Below, piece after piece: positions 8,112 through 17,158 of a stretch of DNA of 64,000 nucleotides. The notes beneath the pieces are model-generated. The model was not told where the DNA came from. It ran no database searches and was given only the letters and a program-made list of their open reading frames with translations. The DNA lies in assembly GCF_001718695.1 (NCBI RefSeq), contig NZ_CP013421.1, positions 930,001 to 994,000 on the forward strand, read 5' to 3'. Source of the DNA: Burkholderia ubonensis. Its GTDB lineage: Bacteria > Pseudomonadota > Gammaproteobacteria > Burkholderiales > Burkholderiaceae. Each line of letters starts with the position of its first letter. Position 1 is the stretch's first letter. A program made the position numbers and the translations under genes.

Positions 8112-9116
8112 ATGATTCCTCCCGTCACGCTGCTCGATCGCGCGCAACTGCGCACGCTGGTGCCGCTCGACGTCGCCGCGATCGACCAGATCGAAGCCGC
8201 GTTCGCGTCGCTTGCGACCGAAGCGGTCGCGATGCCGCCGATCCTCAATCTGGCGTTACCCGAGCGCCACGGCGAAGTCGACGTGAAGACCGCCTATCTG
8301 CCGCGCTTCGACAGCTTCGCGATCAAGGTCAGCCCCGGCTTCTTCGACAACCCGTCGCTCGGGCTGCCGAGCCTGAACGGGTTGATGCTCGTGCTGTCCG
8401 CGCGCACCGGCCTGACCGAAGCCGTGTTGCTCGACAACGGCTACCTGACGGCCGTGCGCACCGCGGCGGCCGGCGCCGTCGCCGCACGGCGGCTCGCGCG
8501 CGCCGATGCGCGCCGCGCGGCCATCGTCGGCGCGGGCGAGCAGGCGCGGCTGCAGCTCGACGCGCTGATGCTCGTGCGCGACATCACGCACGTGACGGTC
8601 TGGGCGCGCGATGCCGAGCGCGCGGTGCGATTCGCGGACGACGCACGCGCCGCGCACGGGATCGACGCGACGGTCGCGCGCTCGGTGCATGCCGCGCTCG
8701 CCGACGCGGACATCGCGGTCACCACGACGCCCAGCCGCGAGCCGCTCGTGCATGCCGCCGATCTCCATGCGGGGCTGCACGTGACGGCGATGGGCTCCGA
8801 CGCGCACTACAAGACCGAGCTTGCGCCGTCGGTGTTCGGCGCGGCGCGCTACTTCTGCGACCGGCTGCAGCAGACGCGCGTCGCCGGCGAGCTCGCGCAT
8901 GCGATCGCCGCGGGCGCGGTCGCGGCCGATGCGGTGTTTCCCGAACTCGGCGAGGTGATCGCTGGGCGGCGCGAGGGCCGCACGCAGCGCGACGACATCA
9001 CGATCTGCGACCTGACCGGAACGGGCGCGCAGGACACCGCCATTGCCGTACTGGCGCTGCAACGCGCGCGCGCGGCGCGGGCGGGCACGATTTTCCACAA
9101 CGACCTCACGACTTGA
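8112..9116 (+). CDS. eutC: EutC, ornithine cyclodeaminase-like enzyme of hydroxyectoine breakdown
   Basis: A 334-residue member of the ornithine cyclodeaminase/mu-crystallin family with a central NAD(P)-binding Rossmann fold (AAIVGAGEQARLQLDAL, about residues 137-153). The family signature TAYLPRFDSFAIKVSPGFFDNP lies near residue 60. Paired with EutB it is assigned to hydroxyectoine conversion; members of this family act on cyclic imines or amino acids using NAD(H). The gene starts one base after eutB ends and stops ten bases before doeA. Its ATG was chosen because homology-like sequence begins there, although the reading frame stays open further upstream inside eutB. Confidence 0.85.
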   Translation: MIPPVTLLDRAQLRTLVPLDVAAIDQIEAAFASLATEAVAMPPILNLALPERHGEVDVKTAYLPRFDSFAIKVSPGFFDNPSLGLPSLNGLMLVLSARTGLTEAVLLDNGYLTAVRTAAAGAVAARRLARADARRAAIVGAGEQARLQLDALMLVRDITHVTVWARDAERAVRFADDARAAHGIDATVARSVHAALADADIAVTTTPSREPLVHAADLHAGLHVTAMGSDAHYKTELAPSVFGAARYFCDRLQQTRVAGELAHAIAAGAVAADAVFPELGEVIAGRREGRTQRDDITICDLTGTGAQDTAIAVLALQRARAARAGTIFHNDLTT

Positions 9117-9126
9117 GAGGAGACAG

Positions 9127-10335
9127 ATGTCCGCAGTCATCGACACCTACGAAGCCGCGCCGCGGCTTGCGTTCGAGCGCAGCGAATATGCGGCGCGCAT
9201 CGCGAAGACGCGCACGGCGATGCAGCGGGCCGGCATCGACCTGCTGATCGTCACCGATCCGACCAACATGGCCTGGCTCACCGGCTATGACGGCTGGTCG
9301 TTCTACGTGCACCAGTGCGTGCTGCTGCCGATGGAAGGCGAGCCCGTCTGGTACGGCCGCGCGCAGGACGCGAACGGTGCGAAGCGCACCGCGTTCATGA
9401 CGCACGAGAACATCGTCGGCTACCCCGACCACTACGTGCAGTCGCAGGACCGTCACCCGATGGACTACCTGGCGAGCGTGGTGATCGCCGCGCGCGGCTG
9501 GAGCACGCTGCGCATCGGCGTCGAGCTCGACAACTACTACTTCAGCGCGGCGGCCCATGCGTCACTGCAGAAGCATCTGCCCACCGCGCGCTGGGTCGAT
9601 GCGACCGCGCTCGTGAACTGGCAGCGCGCGGTGAAATCGCCGCGCGAGATCGAGTACATGCGCATCGCCGCACGCATCGTCGAACGCGTGCATGCGCACA
9701 TCGTCGACACCATCGAGCCCGGCATGAAGAAGAGCGACCTGGTTGCGCAGATCTACGCGACCGGGATCGCCGGCGCCGACGGCCACGGCGGCGACTATCC
9801 GGCCATCGTGCCGCTGCTGCCGACCGGCGCCGACGCGGCGGCCCCGCACCTGACCTGGGACGACTCGAGGTTCGCGCGCGGCGCCGGCACGTTCTTCGAG
9901 ATCGCCGGCTGCTATCGCCGCTATCACTGCCCGCTGTCGCGCACAGTCTATCTCGGCAAGCCGCCCGCGCATTTCATCGAAGGCGAGCGCGCGGTGATCG
10001 AAGGCATCGAGGCCGGCCTGGCCGCCGCGAAGCCCGGCAACGTGTGCGAGGACATCGCGAACGCGTTCTTCGCGGTGCTGCGCCGTGCGGGCATCGAGAA
10101 GGACAGCCGCTGCGGCTATCCGATCGGCGCGAGCTATCCGCCGGACTGGGGCGAGCGCACGATGAGCCTGCGCCCCGGCGATCGCACGGTGCTCGAACCC
10201 GGCATGACGTTCCACTTCATGCCGGGACTGTGGCTCGACGACTGGGGGCTCGAGATCACCGAAAGCATCCTGATCACCGACACCGGCGTCGAGACGTTCT
10301 GCCGTACGCCGCGCAAGCTGTTCGTGAAGGAGTAG
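9127..10335 (+). CDS. doeA: Ectoine hydrolase DoeA/EutD
   Basis: A 402-residue creatinase/M24-peptidase-like hydrolase that opens the ectoine ring to N-acetyl-L-2,4-diaminobutyrate. The N-terminal creatinase domain begins near residue 20 (ARIAKTRTAMQRAGIDLLIV) with LTGYDGWSFYVHQ around 51-63. The catalytic pita-bread domain follows, with GADGHGGDYPAIVPL (216-230) and GTFFEIAGCYRRYHCPLSR (254-272). Glu258 in that last motif should line up with the nucleophilic glutamate described for EutD/DoeA; I have not aligned it. The usual five metal ligands of M24 peptidases are not all evident, as in other ectoine hydrolases. The next gene, the deacetylase, starts 4 bases after the stop. Confidence 0.9.
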   Translation: MSAVIDTYEAAPRLAFERSEYAARIAKTRTAMQRAGIDLLIVTDPTNMAWLTGYDGWSFYVHQCVLLPMEGEPVWYGRAQDANGAKRTAFMTHENIVGYPDHYVQSQDRHPMDYLASVVIAARGWSTLRIGVELDNYYFSAAAHASLQKHLPTARWVDATALVNWQRAVKSPREIEYMRIAARIVERVHAHIVDTIEPGMKKSDLVAQIYATGIAGADGHGGDYPAIVPLLPTGADAAAPHLTWDDSRFARGAGTFFEIAGCYRRYHCPLSRTVYLGKPPAHFIEGERAVIEGIEAGLAAAKPGNVCEDIANAFFAVLRRAGIEKDSRCGYPIGASYPPDWGERTMSLRPGDRTVLEPGMTFHFMPGLWLDDWGLEITESILITDTGVETFCRTPRKLFVKE

Positions 10336-10339
10336 AGCG

Positions 10340-11377
10340 ATGCGCGCCTCTCCGATCACGCCGACCGTCGATTTCGATGCGGACGGCGTACAGCATGGCT
10401 TTCTGAAACTACCTTACTCGCGCGACGATTCCGCGTGGGGCGCGATCATGATTCCGATCGCCGTCGTGAAACGCGGCGACGGGCCGACGGTGCTGCTCAC
10501 CGGCGGCAATCACGGCGACGAATACGAAGGACCGGTCGCGCTGTCGAAGCTCGCCGGCTCGCTGAAGGCGGCCGACGTGACCGGACGCGTGATCGTCGTG
10601 CCGTTCATGAACTACCCGGCGTTTCGCGCGGGCCGCCGCACGTCGCCGATCGACGCGGGCAATCTGAATCGCAGTTTCCCCGGTCGGCCCGATGGCACCG
10701 TCACCGAGAAGATCGCCGATTACTTCCAGCGTCACCTGTTGCCGCTCGCCACCCACGTGCTCGACATCCACGCGGGCGGCCGCACGCTCGACTTCGTGCC
10801 GTTCGCGGCGATGCACGTGCTGGAGAACCGCGAGCAGGAGGCCCGCTGCGAACGCGCGATGCGCGCGTTCGGCGCGCCGTATTCGATGCGCATGCTCGAA
10901 CTCGACAGCGTCGGGCTGTTCGACACGGCCGCTGAGGCGGCCGGCAAGGTGTTCGTGTCGACCGAGCTGGGCGGCGGCGGCACGTCGACGGCCGCGAGCG
11001 TCGCGATCGCCGAGCGCGGTGTACGCGGCTTTCTCGAACATGCCGGCGTGCTCGCGAAGCGCGACGATGCAAGCGCGGCGGTGCGCGCCGCCCCCCGCAC
11101 GACCACGCTGCTCGACATGCCCGACGGCTCCTGCTTCACGACTAGCGAGCATCGCGGGCTGCTCGAGATGTGCCGCGATCTCGGCAGCGAGGTCGAAGCG
11201 GGCGACGTGCTCGCGCGCGTGCACGACATCGACCGCACGGGCGTCGCGCCGGTCGAATATGTCGCGCGGCGGCGCGGGCTGCTCGCGGCCCGGCATTTCC
11301 CTGGGCTCGTGCAGGCCGGCGACACGATCGCGGTGGTCGCCGACATCGTCGAGCGAAACGTCCCGGTGGGCGTGTAG
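10340..11377 (+). CDS. doeB: N-acetyl-L-2,4-diaminobutyrate deacetylase DoeB/EutE
   Basis: A 345-residue zinc deacetylase of the succinylglutamate desuccinylase/aspartoacylase (M14-like) family. The zinc ligands are visible as His58 and Glu61 in GGNHGDEYEG and His144 in DIHAGG. The substrate-carboxylate loop GNLNRSFPG follows at about 107-115. It removes the acetyl group from the DoeA product to give L-2,4-diaminobutyrate, and DoeA and DoeB homologues are reported to work as a complex. Spacing of 4 bases from doeA supports tight co-translation. The family match and context make the function well supported. Confidence 0.92.
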   Translation: MRASPITPTVDFDADGVQHGFLKLPYSRDDSAWGAIMIPIAVVKRGDGPTVLLTGGNHGDEYEGPVALSKLAGSLKAADVTGRVIVVPFMNYPAFRAGRRTSPIDAGNLNRSFPGRPDGTVTEKIADYFQRHLLPLATHVLDIHAGGRTLDFVPFAAMHVLENREQEARCERAMRAFGAPYSMRMLELDSVGLFDTAAEAAGKVFVSTELGGGGTSTAASVAIAERGVRGFLEHAGVLAKRDDASAAVRAAPRTTTLLDMPDGSCFTTSEHRGLLEMCRDLGSEVEAGDVLARVHDIDRTGVAPVEYVARRRGLLAARHFPGLVQAGDTIAVVADIVERNVPVGV

Positions 11378-11390
11378 GAGCGCGCGCGAC

Positions 11391-11861
11391 GTGATCAAGC
11401 TCGACCGATACGACCTGGCGATCCTGCGCATTCTCGAACGCGACGGCCGCATCACGAAATCGCGGCTCGCCGAAGCGGTGAACCTGTCGATCTCGCCCGC
11501 ATGGGAGCGTGTACGCAAGCTCGAGGAAAGCGGCGTGATACGCGGCTATCGCGCGGACGTCGACTGGGTCGGCACGTTCTCGGGCAGCCGCATCGTCGTT
11601 GAGGTGACGCTGTCGCGTCACACCGCGCCCGACATGCGGCGCTTCGAGGCGCGCGTGAGCGCCGCGCCCGAAGTCGCGCAGTGCTATGCGACCGGCGGCG
11701 GCGTCGACTACGTACTGCACGTGGTCGCACGCGACATCGATCACTACCAGCGCTTCATCGATGCATTGCTGATGGATGACCTCGGCATCGAGCGCTACTT
11801 CACGTACATCGTGACGAAGGTCGTCAAGTGCGACGCGGGCGGCGCGCCGGACTGGCATTGA
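11391..11861 (+). CDS. doeX: DoeX/AsnC-type Lrp-family regulator of ectoine catabolism
   Basis: A 156-residue Lrp/AsnC regulator. The N-terminal HTH (LDRYDLAILRILERDGRITKSRLAEAV) is followed by a RAM ligand-binding domain (EVTLSRHTAPDMRRFE ... GGGVDYVLHVVARDIDHYQRFID). In Halomonas and in Ruegeria-type clusters the corresponding gene sits inside the ectoine operon and activates it with EnuR. It starts with GTG at 11391, ten bases after TAGGAG, which itself overlaps the doeB stop. I chose this start because residue 1 begins the HTH domain. Confidence 0.85.
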   Translation: MIKLDRYDLAILRILERDGRITKSRLAEAVNLSISPAWERVRKLEESGVIRGYRADVDWVGTFSGSRIVVEVTLSRHTAPDMRRFEARVSAAPEVAQCYATGGGVDYVLHVVARDIDHYQRFIDALLMDDLGIERYFTYIVTKVVKCDAGGAPDWH

Positions 11862-11984
11862 AACTTCGCGCGGACCGAGCTCAATACGGAAAAAACCGCA
11901 AGAACGGCGCGCCGAAACCGAATATTTCGCATCCGTCGGCACGACAGAATGAAGCTCGTGACCCACCCAACGAGGAGACGCAGC

Positions 11985-13463
11985 ATGCTGCCCGGACACC
12001 CGGTCCTGTTCAAGTCGATGTGCTATGTCGACGGTCGCTGGATCCACAGCGACAGTGCCGCGACGCGCGCCGTCGTGAATCCCGCCGATCAGTCGGTGAT
12101 CGGTCACGTGCCGATGCTCGAGCGCGCGCAGATCGTAGGTGCGGTCGACGCCGCGCAGCGCGCGTTCGGCACGTGGCGCTGGACGCCGCAGGCCGCACGC
12201 AGCGCGGCGCTGCTGCGCTGGCACGCGCTGATCCTGCGGCATCTCGACGATCTCGCCGCGCTGCTGTCGCTCGAGCAGGGCAAGCCGCTCGCCGAAGCGC
12301 GCGGCGAGATCCGCTACGCGGCGAGCTTCGTCGAATGGTTCGCGAACGAGGCGAAACGCGCCGCGGGCCGCACCATCCCGACACATATCGACGGCGCACA
12401 CCTCGGCACCGTGATGGAGCCGGTCGGCGTCGCCGCGTTGATCACGCCGTGGAATTTCCCCGCGGCGATGATCACGCGCAAGGCGGCCGCCGCGCTCGCG
12501 GTCGGTTGCACGGTAATCGTGAAGCCCGCGCACGAGACGCCGTTCTCGGCGCTCGCGCTCGCGCAGCTCGCCGACGAGGCCGGCTTCCCGGCCGGCGTGT
12601 TCAACGTCGTGCTCGGCGAGCCGCAAATGGCGATGGAGGCGCTCGTCGGCGATGCGCGCGTGCGCGCGGTGAGCTTCACCGGCTCGACGCGGGTCGGCCG
12701 GCTCGTCACCGAGACGGCGGCGAAAGCCGGCATTCGCAAGATCGCGCTCGAACTGGGCGGCAATGCGCCGTTCATCGTGACCGACGATGCCGATCTCGAC
12801 GACGCGGTGCGGATCGCCGTCGGCGCGAAGTTCCAGACGTCCGGACAGGATTGCTGCGCGGCGAACCGGATCTTCGTCGCGCGTGCGCTGTACGACGCGT
12901 TCGTCGGCCGCTACGCGAGCGCCGTGCGCGCGTTGAAAACAGGACCCGCGTTCGAGCCCGGCGTCGACGTCGGGCCGCTGATGCATCAGGCGGCGTTCGA
13001 CGCGACCGTCGCGCGCGTCGACGACGCACGCGCACGCGGCGCGCGCATCGTCGCGGGCGGCCGGCCGCATGCGTTGGGCGGCTGGTTCTACGAGCCGACG
13101 GTGATCGCGGACGCCGCGCCGGGCATGCGCGTGTACGACGAGGAAAACTTCGCGCCGATCTCGGCCGTGTGCGCGTTCGACACGCTCGACGAAGTCGTCG
13201 CGCGCGCGAACGACACCGAGTACGGGCTGGCCGCCTACGTATGCGCGACGCGCATCGACACGATCTTCCGGCTCGTGCGGCGGCTCGACTTCGCGATGGT
13301 GTCGGTCAACGGCGTGAAGTTCACCGGCGCGCCGATTCCGTTCGGCGGGATGAAGGCGTCGGGCCTCGGCCGCGAAGGCGGCGTCGAGGGCTTCGAACCG
13401 TTCACCGAAACCAAGTACTTCTGCTTCGGCAATCTCGGCCTGCCCGTCGCGGCGACGGCCTGA
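11985..13463 (+). CDS. doeC: Aspartate-semialdehyde dehydrogenase DoeC (aldehyde dehydrogenase family)
   Basis: A 492-residue NAD(P)-dependent aldehyde dehydrogenase closest in style to succinate-semialdehyde dehydrogenases. The nucleotide-binding ITPWNFPAAMITRK lies at about 153-166. The general-base Glu256 is in LELGGNAP and the catalytic Cys290 is in TSGQDCCAAN. In ectoine degradation it oxidises L-aspartate semialdehyde to aspartate. The start at 11985 has GAGGAG about 8 bases before it. An in-frame ATG at 11949 would add 12 residues unlike the family and is less likely. A 123-base gap separates it from doeX. Confidence 0.87.
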   Translation: MLPGHPVLFKSMCYVDGRWIHSDSAATRAVVNPADQSVIGHVPMLERAQIVGAVDAAQRAFGTWRWTPQAARSAALLRWHALILRHLDDLAALLSLEQGKPLAEARGEIRYAASFVEWFANEAKRAAGRTIPTHIDGAHLGTVMEPVGVAALITPWNFPAAMITRKAAAALAVGCTVIVKPAHETPFSALALAQLADEAGFPAGVFNVVLGEPQMAMEALVGDARVRAVSFTGSTRVGRLVTETAAKAGIRKIALELGGNAPFIVTDDADLDDAVRIAVGAKFQTSGQDCCAANRIFVARALYDAFVGRYASAVRALKTGPAFEPGVDVGPLMHQAAFDATVARVDDARARGARIVAGGRPHALGGWFYEPTVIADAAPGMRVYDEENFAPISAVCAFDTLDEVVARANDTEYGLAAYVCATRIDTIFRLVRRLDFAMVSVNGVKFTGAPIPFGGMKASGLGREGGVEGFEPFTETKYFCFGNLGLPVAATA

Positions 13464-13494
13464 CATCCATACGACCCAATTCAAGGAGCACATC

Positions 13495-14889
13495 ATGAAG
13501 CAATCGATCGACGCACTGCTGCGCGCGGACCGCGCCCATTTCATGCATCCGTCGACGCACGCGTACGACCACGAAAGCGGCGCGCTGCCGGGCAGGATCG
13601 TGCGCGGCGCGCACGGCATTCACATCGAGGACCACGAGGGCCGGCGCTATATCGACGCCTTCGCCGGGCTCTACTGCGTGAACATCGGCTACGGCCGCAC
13701 CGAAGTGGCCGATGCGATGCACGAGCAGGCGAAGCAGCTCGCGTATTACCACACGTATGTCGGTCACGCGTCGGACGCGATCATCGAGCTGTCGTCGCGC
13801 ATCATCGAATGGGCGCCGGTGGGGATGAAGAAGGTCTACTACGGGATGTCGGGCTCCGACGCGAACGAGACGCAGGTGAAGCTCGTCTGGTACTACAACA
13901 ACGTGCTCGGCCGCCCGAACAAGAAGAAGATCATCTCGCGCGAGCGCGGCTATCACGGCTCGGGGATCGTGACGGGCAGCCTCACCGGGCTGCCGAGCTT
14001 CCATCAGCATTTCGATCTGCCGATCGACCGCGTGAAGCACACGGTATGTCCGCACTGGTATCGCAACGCGCCGGTGGGGATGAGCGAAGCGCAGTTCGTC
14101 GCGTACTGCGTCGACGAGCTCGAGAAGCTGATCGCGCGTGAAGGCGCCGACACGATCGCCGCGTTCATCGCGGAGCCGGTGATGGGCACCGGCGGCATCA
14201 TCGCGCCGCCGGCCGGCTACTGGCCCGCGATCCAGGCCGTGCTGCGCCAGCACGACATCCTGTTGATCAGCGATGAAGTCGTGTGCGGGTTCGGCCGCCT
14301 CGGTTCGAAGATGGGCGCGCAGCATTTCGGCATCGAGCCGGACCTGATCACCGTCGCGAAGGGACTGACCAGCGCCTATGCGCCGCTGTCGGGCGTGATC
14401 GTCGGCGACAAGGTGTGGGACGTGATCGCCCGCGGCTCGCAGGCGCACGGGCCGATGGGGCACGGCTGGACGTATTCGGGCCACCCGGTGTGCGCGGCCG
14501 CCGCGCTGGCGAACCTCGCGATTCTCGAGCGCGAGAATCTGGTCGGCAACGCCGCCGAGGTTGGGGCGTATTTCGGCGCGAAGCTGCGTGACGCGTTCGG
14601 TGCGCATCCGCTCGTCGGCGAAGTGCGCAGCGTCGGGATGCTGGCCGCGCTCGAGTTCATGGCCGACCGCGACGCGCGCACGCCGTTCGATCCGGCGCTG
14701 AAGATCGGCGCGCAGGTGTCGGCTGCCGCGCTGCGGCGCGGCGTGATCGCACGCGCGATGCCGCATGGCGACATTCTCGGGTTCGCGCCGCCGCTCGTGA
14801 TGACGCGCGCGGAAGCCGACGAGATCGTCGGTATCGTGAAAGAAGCCGTGGACGAAGTCGCGGAGCGCAATCTGGCCGCCGTGTCGTGA
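13495..14889 (+). CDS. doeD: Diaminobutyrate transaminase DoeD (class III aminotransferase)
   Basis: A 464-residue class III omega-aminotransferase. The PLP lysine is Lys289 in LITVAKGLTSAYAPLSG. The pyridine-ring aspartate motif LISDEVVCGFGRLG is at 257-270 and the GMSGSDANET phosphate motif at about 117-126. It converts L-2,4-diaminobutyrate to aspartate semialdehyde, the substrate of the preceding dehydrogenase. It is the last gene before a strong terminator, and AAGGAG lies about 7 bases before its ATG. A related aminotransferase is encoded at 51873-53270 in an unrelated operon. Confidence 0.87.
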   Translation: MKQSIDALLRADRAHFMHPSTHAYDHESGALPGRIVRGAHGIHIEDHEGRRYIDAFAGLYCVNIGYGRTEVADAMHEQAKQLAYYHTYVGHASDAIIELSSRIIEWAPVGMKKVYYGMSGSDANETQVKLVWYYNNVLGRPNKKKIISRERGYHGSGIVTGSLTGLPSFHQHFDLPIDRVKHTVCPHWYRNAPVGMSEAQFVAYCVDELEKLIAREGADTIAAFIAEPVMGTGGIIAPPAGYWPAIQAVLRQHDILLISDEVVCGFGRLGSKMGAQHFGIEPDLITVAKGLTSAYAPLSGVIVGDKVWDVIARGSQAHGPMGHGWTYSGHPVCAAAALANLAILERENLVGNAAEVGAYFGAKLRDAFGAHPLVGEVRSVGMLAALEFMADRDARTPFDPALKIGAQVSAAALRRGVIARAMPHGDILGFAPPLVMTRAEADEIVGIVKEAVDEVAERNLAAVS

Positions 14890-14935
14890 GTTCGCAGCGG
14901 CCCTGGCCCTGATACGCGCGGCTGCTGCGCGCGAG

Positions 14936-14976
14936 ACGACGCCGTCGCACGGGAGTGCGACGGCGTCGTTGCTTTT
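14936..14976 (+). terminator. Rho-independent terminator of the ectoine operon
   Basis: A perfect 15-bp stem (14936-14950 with 14955-14969) closes a GGGA loop and is followed by TGCTTTT. It lies 47 bases after the doeD stop and separates the cluster from the chemoreceptor gene. A copy of CCTGATAC (14908-14915), the repeat seen before eutB, sits between the stop codon and the stem. Confidence 0.9.
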
Positions 14977-15129
14977 GGGTTCAGCCGGAGCGGGCTGCCG
15001 CTGTCCGCGTGTGTTCGCCAACCGACCCCATCACACGATTCGCATGCTATCCGAAATTTTCCTTAAGCAAACGTGTGCGCGGCCGTAAACAACGAATAAC
15101 AACAATCTGACATTGCTCCGAGGGCCAAA

Positions 15130-16830
15130 ATGAGAGAGATGAAAGTATCCAGCCGCCTGATGCTGGGTTTCGGGCTGCTGACGATCCTGCTGGTGACCGT
15201 AGCCGCGACCGCGTTTTACGGCATGTGGCAATTGCACGGCCAGCTGGACACCATCGCGCGCGTGAACAACACCGAAGCGAAGCTCGCCAACCGGCTTCGC
15301 GCGACGATCCAGGATCGCGCGATCGCCGTCCGGAATCTGGCGCTGCTCACCGATCAGCAGGAGATGGCGCAGGAAGCCGAGCGCATCAAGAAGCAGGACG
15401 ACATCTACGCGGATGCGTATCAGAAGCTCGCGCGCATGTTCGCCGACGAACCGGCGACCACCGAGCGCGAGCGGACGCTGGTGGCCGCGCTCAAGCAGGA
15501 CGAGGCGGCGGCCCAGCCGGCGCTGCGCAAGGCGGCCCAGCTCGGCCTGAGCAACGACCCGGCGGCGGCCACCAAGGAGCTGATGGAGAACGCGAGGCCG
15601 CCGCAGCGTGTGTGGCTGGCGCGGGCGACGGAGCTCGCCAATTTCGAGGACGAGATGAACGAGCAGGCGAAGCAGGATGCGGCCGCGACGTACGCGAGCG
15701 TGCGTGCGCTGGTCGCGGCGATCGTCGGCGGTTCGCTGCTCGTCGCCGTCGCGACGACGATCGTCATCGCGCGCAGTATTCTGCGTCAGCTCGGCGGCGA
15801 GCCGTCCGTCGCGCAACACGCGGCGGCGCAGATCGCCGACGGCAACCTGATGATCGACCTGCCGGTCGCGCACGGCGATTCATCGAGCCTGATGTCGTCG
15901 CTCGACGCGATGCGCGCGCGGCTCACGACGATCGTGCAGGGCATCAAGGTGTCCGCGGAGTCGATCTCGCTCGCCGCCGCGGAGGTCGCGCAGGGCAACG
16001 TCGATCTGTCGCAGCGCACCGAGGAGCAGGCCGCCTCGCTGGAGGAAACGGCGGCGAGCATGGAGCAGCTCACGTCGACCGTCCGGCAAAACACCGAGAA
16101 CGCGCGCCAGGGCAGCACGCTGGCGGCCGCGGCCTCGCAGACGGCCGCGTCCGGCGGCACCGTCGTGAAGCAGGTGGTCGGCACGATGGAAGACATCGCG
16201 TCCAGCTCGCAGAAGGTCGCCGAGATCATCTCCGTCATCGAAGGGATCGCGTTCCAGACCAATATCCTGGCGCTCAACGCGGCCGTCGAAGCGGCGCGCG
16301 CGGGCGAGCAGGGGCGCGGCTTCGCGGTGGTCGCCGGCGAGGTGCGCACGCTGGCGCAACGCAGCGCGGTCGCGGCCAAGGAGATCAAGGAGCTGATCGA
16401 GACATCGGTGACGCACGTCGCCGCCGGCTCGGCGCTGGTGTCGAACGCCGGAACGACGATGGACGAGATCGTCCGCTCGGTCAGACGCGTGACCGACATC
16501 ATGGGCGAGATCGCGTCCGCATCGAGCGAGCAAAGCACGGGGATCGAGCAGGTCAACGTCGCCGTCACGCAGATGGACGAGGTGACGCAGCAGAACGCCG
16601 CTTTGGTCGAGCAGGCGACGGCTGCGGCGCAGTCGATGGCCGATCAGGCGGACAGCCTGAAGGCGGCGGTGGCGATATTCAAGGTCGAGTCGAGGTCGCA
16701 GCCGGCGGCGGCGCCGGTCGCGGCGGCTGCGCGCACGCCGGCACGCGGCGCGAAGCGCCCTGTTCGCGAAACCGGCAAGGTCGGCAACGCACCGGCGCGA
16801 GTCGCGGGCGCGGATTGGGCGACGTTCTGA
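15130..16830 (+). CDS. Methyl-accepting chemotaxis protein
   Basis: A 566-residue transmembrane chemoreceptor. TM1 is at about residues 10-32 and a periplasmic four-helix-bundle sensor spans about 33-192. TM2 ([21 protein letters not shown]) is at about 195-215, followed by a HAMP domain. The long cytoplasmic signalling coiled coil has the conserved hairpin tip [20 protein letters not shown] and the adaptation region around [17 protein letters not shown]. The C-terminus ends DWATF, close to the NWETF-type pentapeptide that tethers CheR, so it should be methylated. It lies between the ectoine operon terminator and a convergent ProP-like transporter; an ectoine ligand is only a guess from position. 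GAGGG precedes the ATG. Confidence 0.92.
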   Translation: MREMKVSSRLMLGFGLLTILLVTVAATAFYGMWQLHGQLDTIARVNNTEAKLANRLRATIQDRAIAVRNLALLTDQQEMAQEAERIKKQDDIYADAYQKLARMFADEPATTERERTLVAALKQDEAAAQPALRKAAQLGLSNDPAAATKELMENARPPQRVWLARATELANFEDEMNEQAKQDAAATYASVRALVAAIVGGSLLVAVATTIVIARSILRQLGGEPSVAQHAAAQIADGNLMIDLPVAHGDSSSLMSSLDAMRARLTTIVQGIKVSAESISLAAAEVAQGNVDLSQRTEEQAASLEETAASMEQLTSTVRQNTENARQGSTLAAAASQTAASGGTVVKQVVGTMEDIASSSQKVAEIISVIEGIAFQTNILALNAAVEAARAGEQGRGFAVVAGEVRTLAQRSAVAAKEIKELIETSVTHVAAGSALVSNAGTTMDEIVRSVRRVTDIMGEIASASSEQSTGIEQVNVAVTQMDEVTQQNAALVEQATAAAQSMADQADSLKAAVAIFKVESRSQPAAAPVAAAARTPARGAKRPVRETGKVGNAPARVAGADWATF

Positions 16831-17081
16831 GTCGATCTGCAGCGCTGCGCATGAGGCGGGTGGCGCGCCTTCGGTGAGTCGTCGGTCATGAGGCCGTTGC
16901 GGCACGCCGTTCGTGAGGCCGTTGCGGCGCCTACGGAGCCGCACGCGAAAGCGCCGGCGCCTCGGAGCCTGTCCAAGCAACCGGTGTCGACGGCCACGCA
17001 TGCGCGATCGAAACGGACGGCCGCGCGATCATGCGCGCGCGGCGACGACATCGCCGATTCCGCCACAGCTGAAACGCAGAT
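16831..17081. other. Convergent intergenic region with a 15-bp direct repeat
   Basis: No gene is supported here. The 15-mer TGAGGCCGTTGCGGC occurs at 16889-16903 and again at 16914-16928, a 25-bp period. The region separates two convergent genes. Confidence 0.5.
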
Positions 17082-17111
17082 CGCCCGCCGTCCGGTGCCG
17101 GGCGGCGGGCG
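17082..17111 (-). terminator. Likely terminator of the MHS transporter gene
   Basis: A GC-rich stem of 14 pairs, one of them G-U (17082-17095 with 17098-17111), lies 48 bases after the transporter stop on the minus strand. The following minus-strand sequence has only a short T-rich stretch (GCGTTTC), so termination strength is uncertain. Confidence 0.55.
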
Positions 17112-17158
17112 ATTCGACGGTTACCGTTTATGGGAGGCGCGGCGTGCTCGGTCGCGCG

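Noticed and set aside
15030..15129. A sigma-28 flagellar promoter for the chemoreceptor gene
   Set aside because: A TAAA is present (about 15085) but no GCCGATAA-like -10 follows at the required distance.
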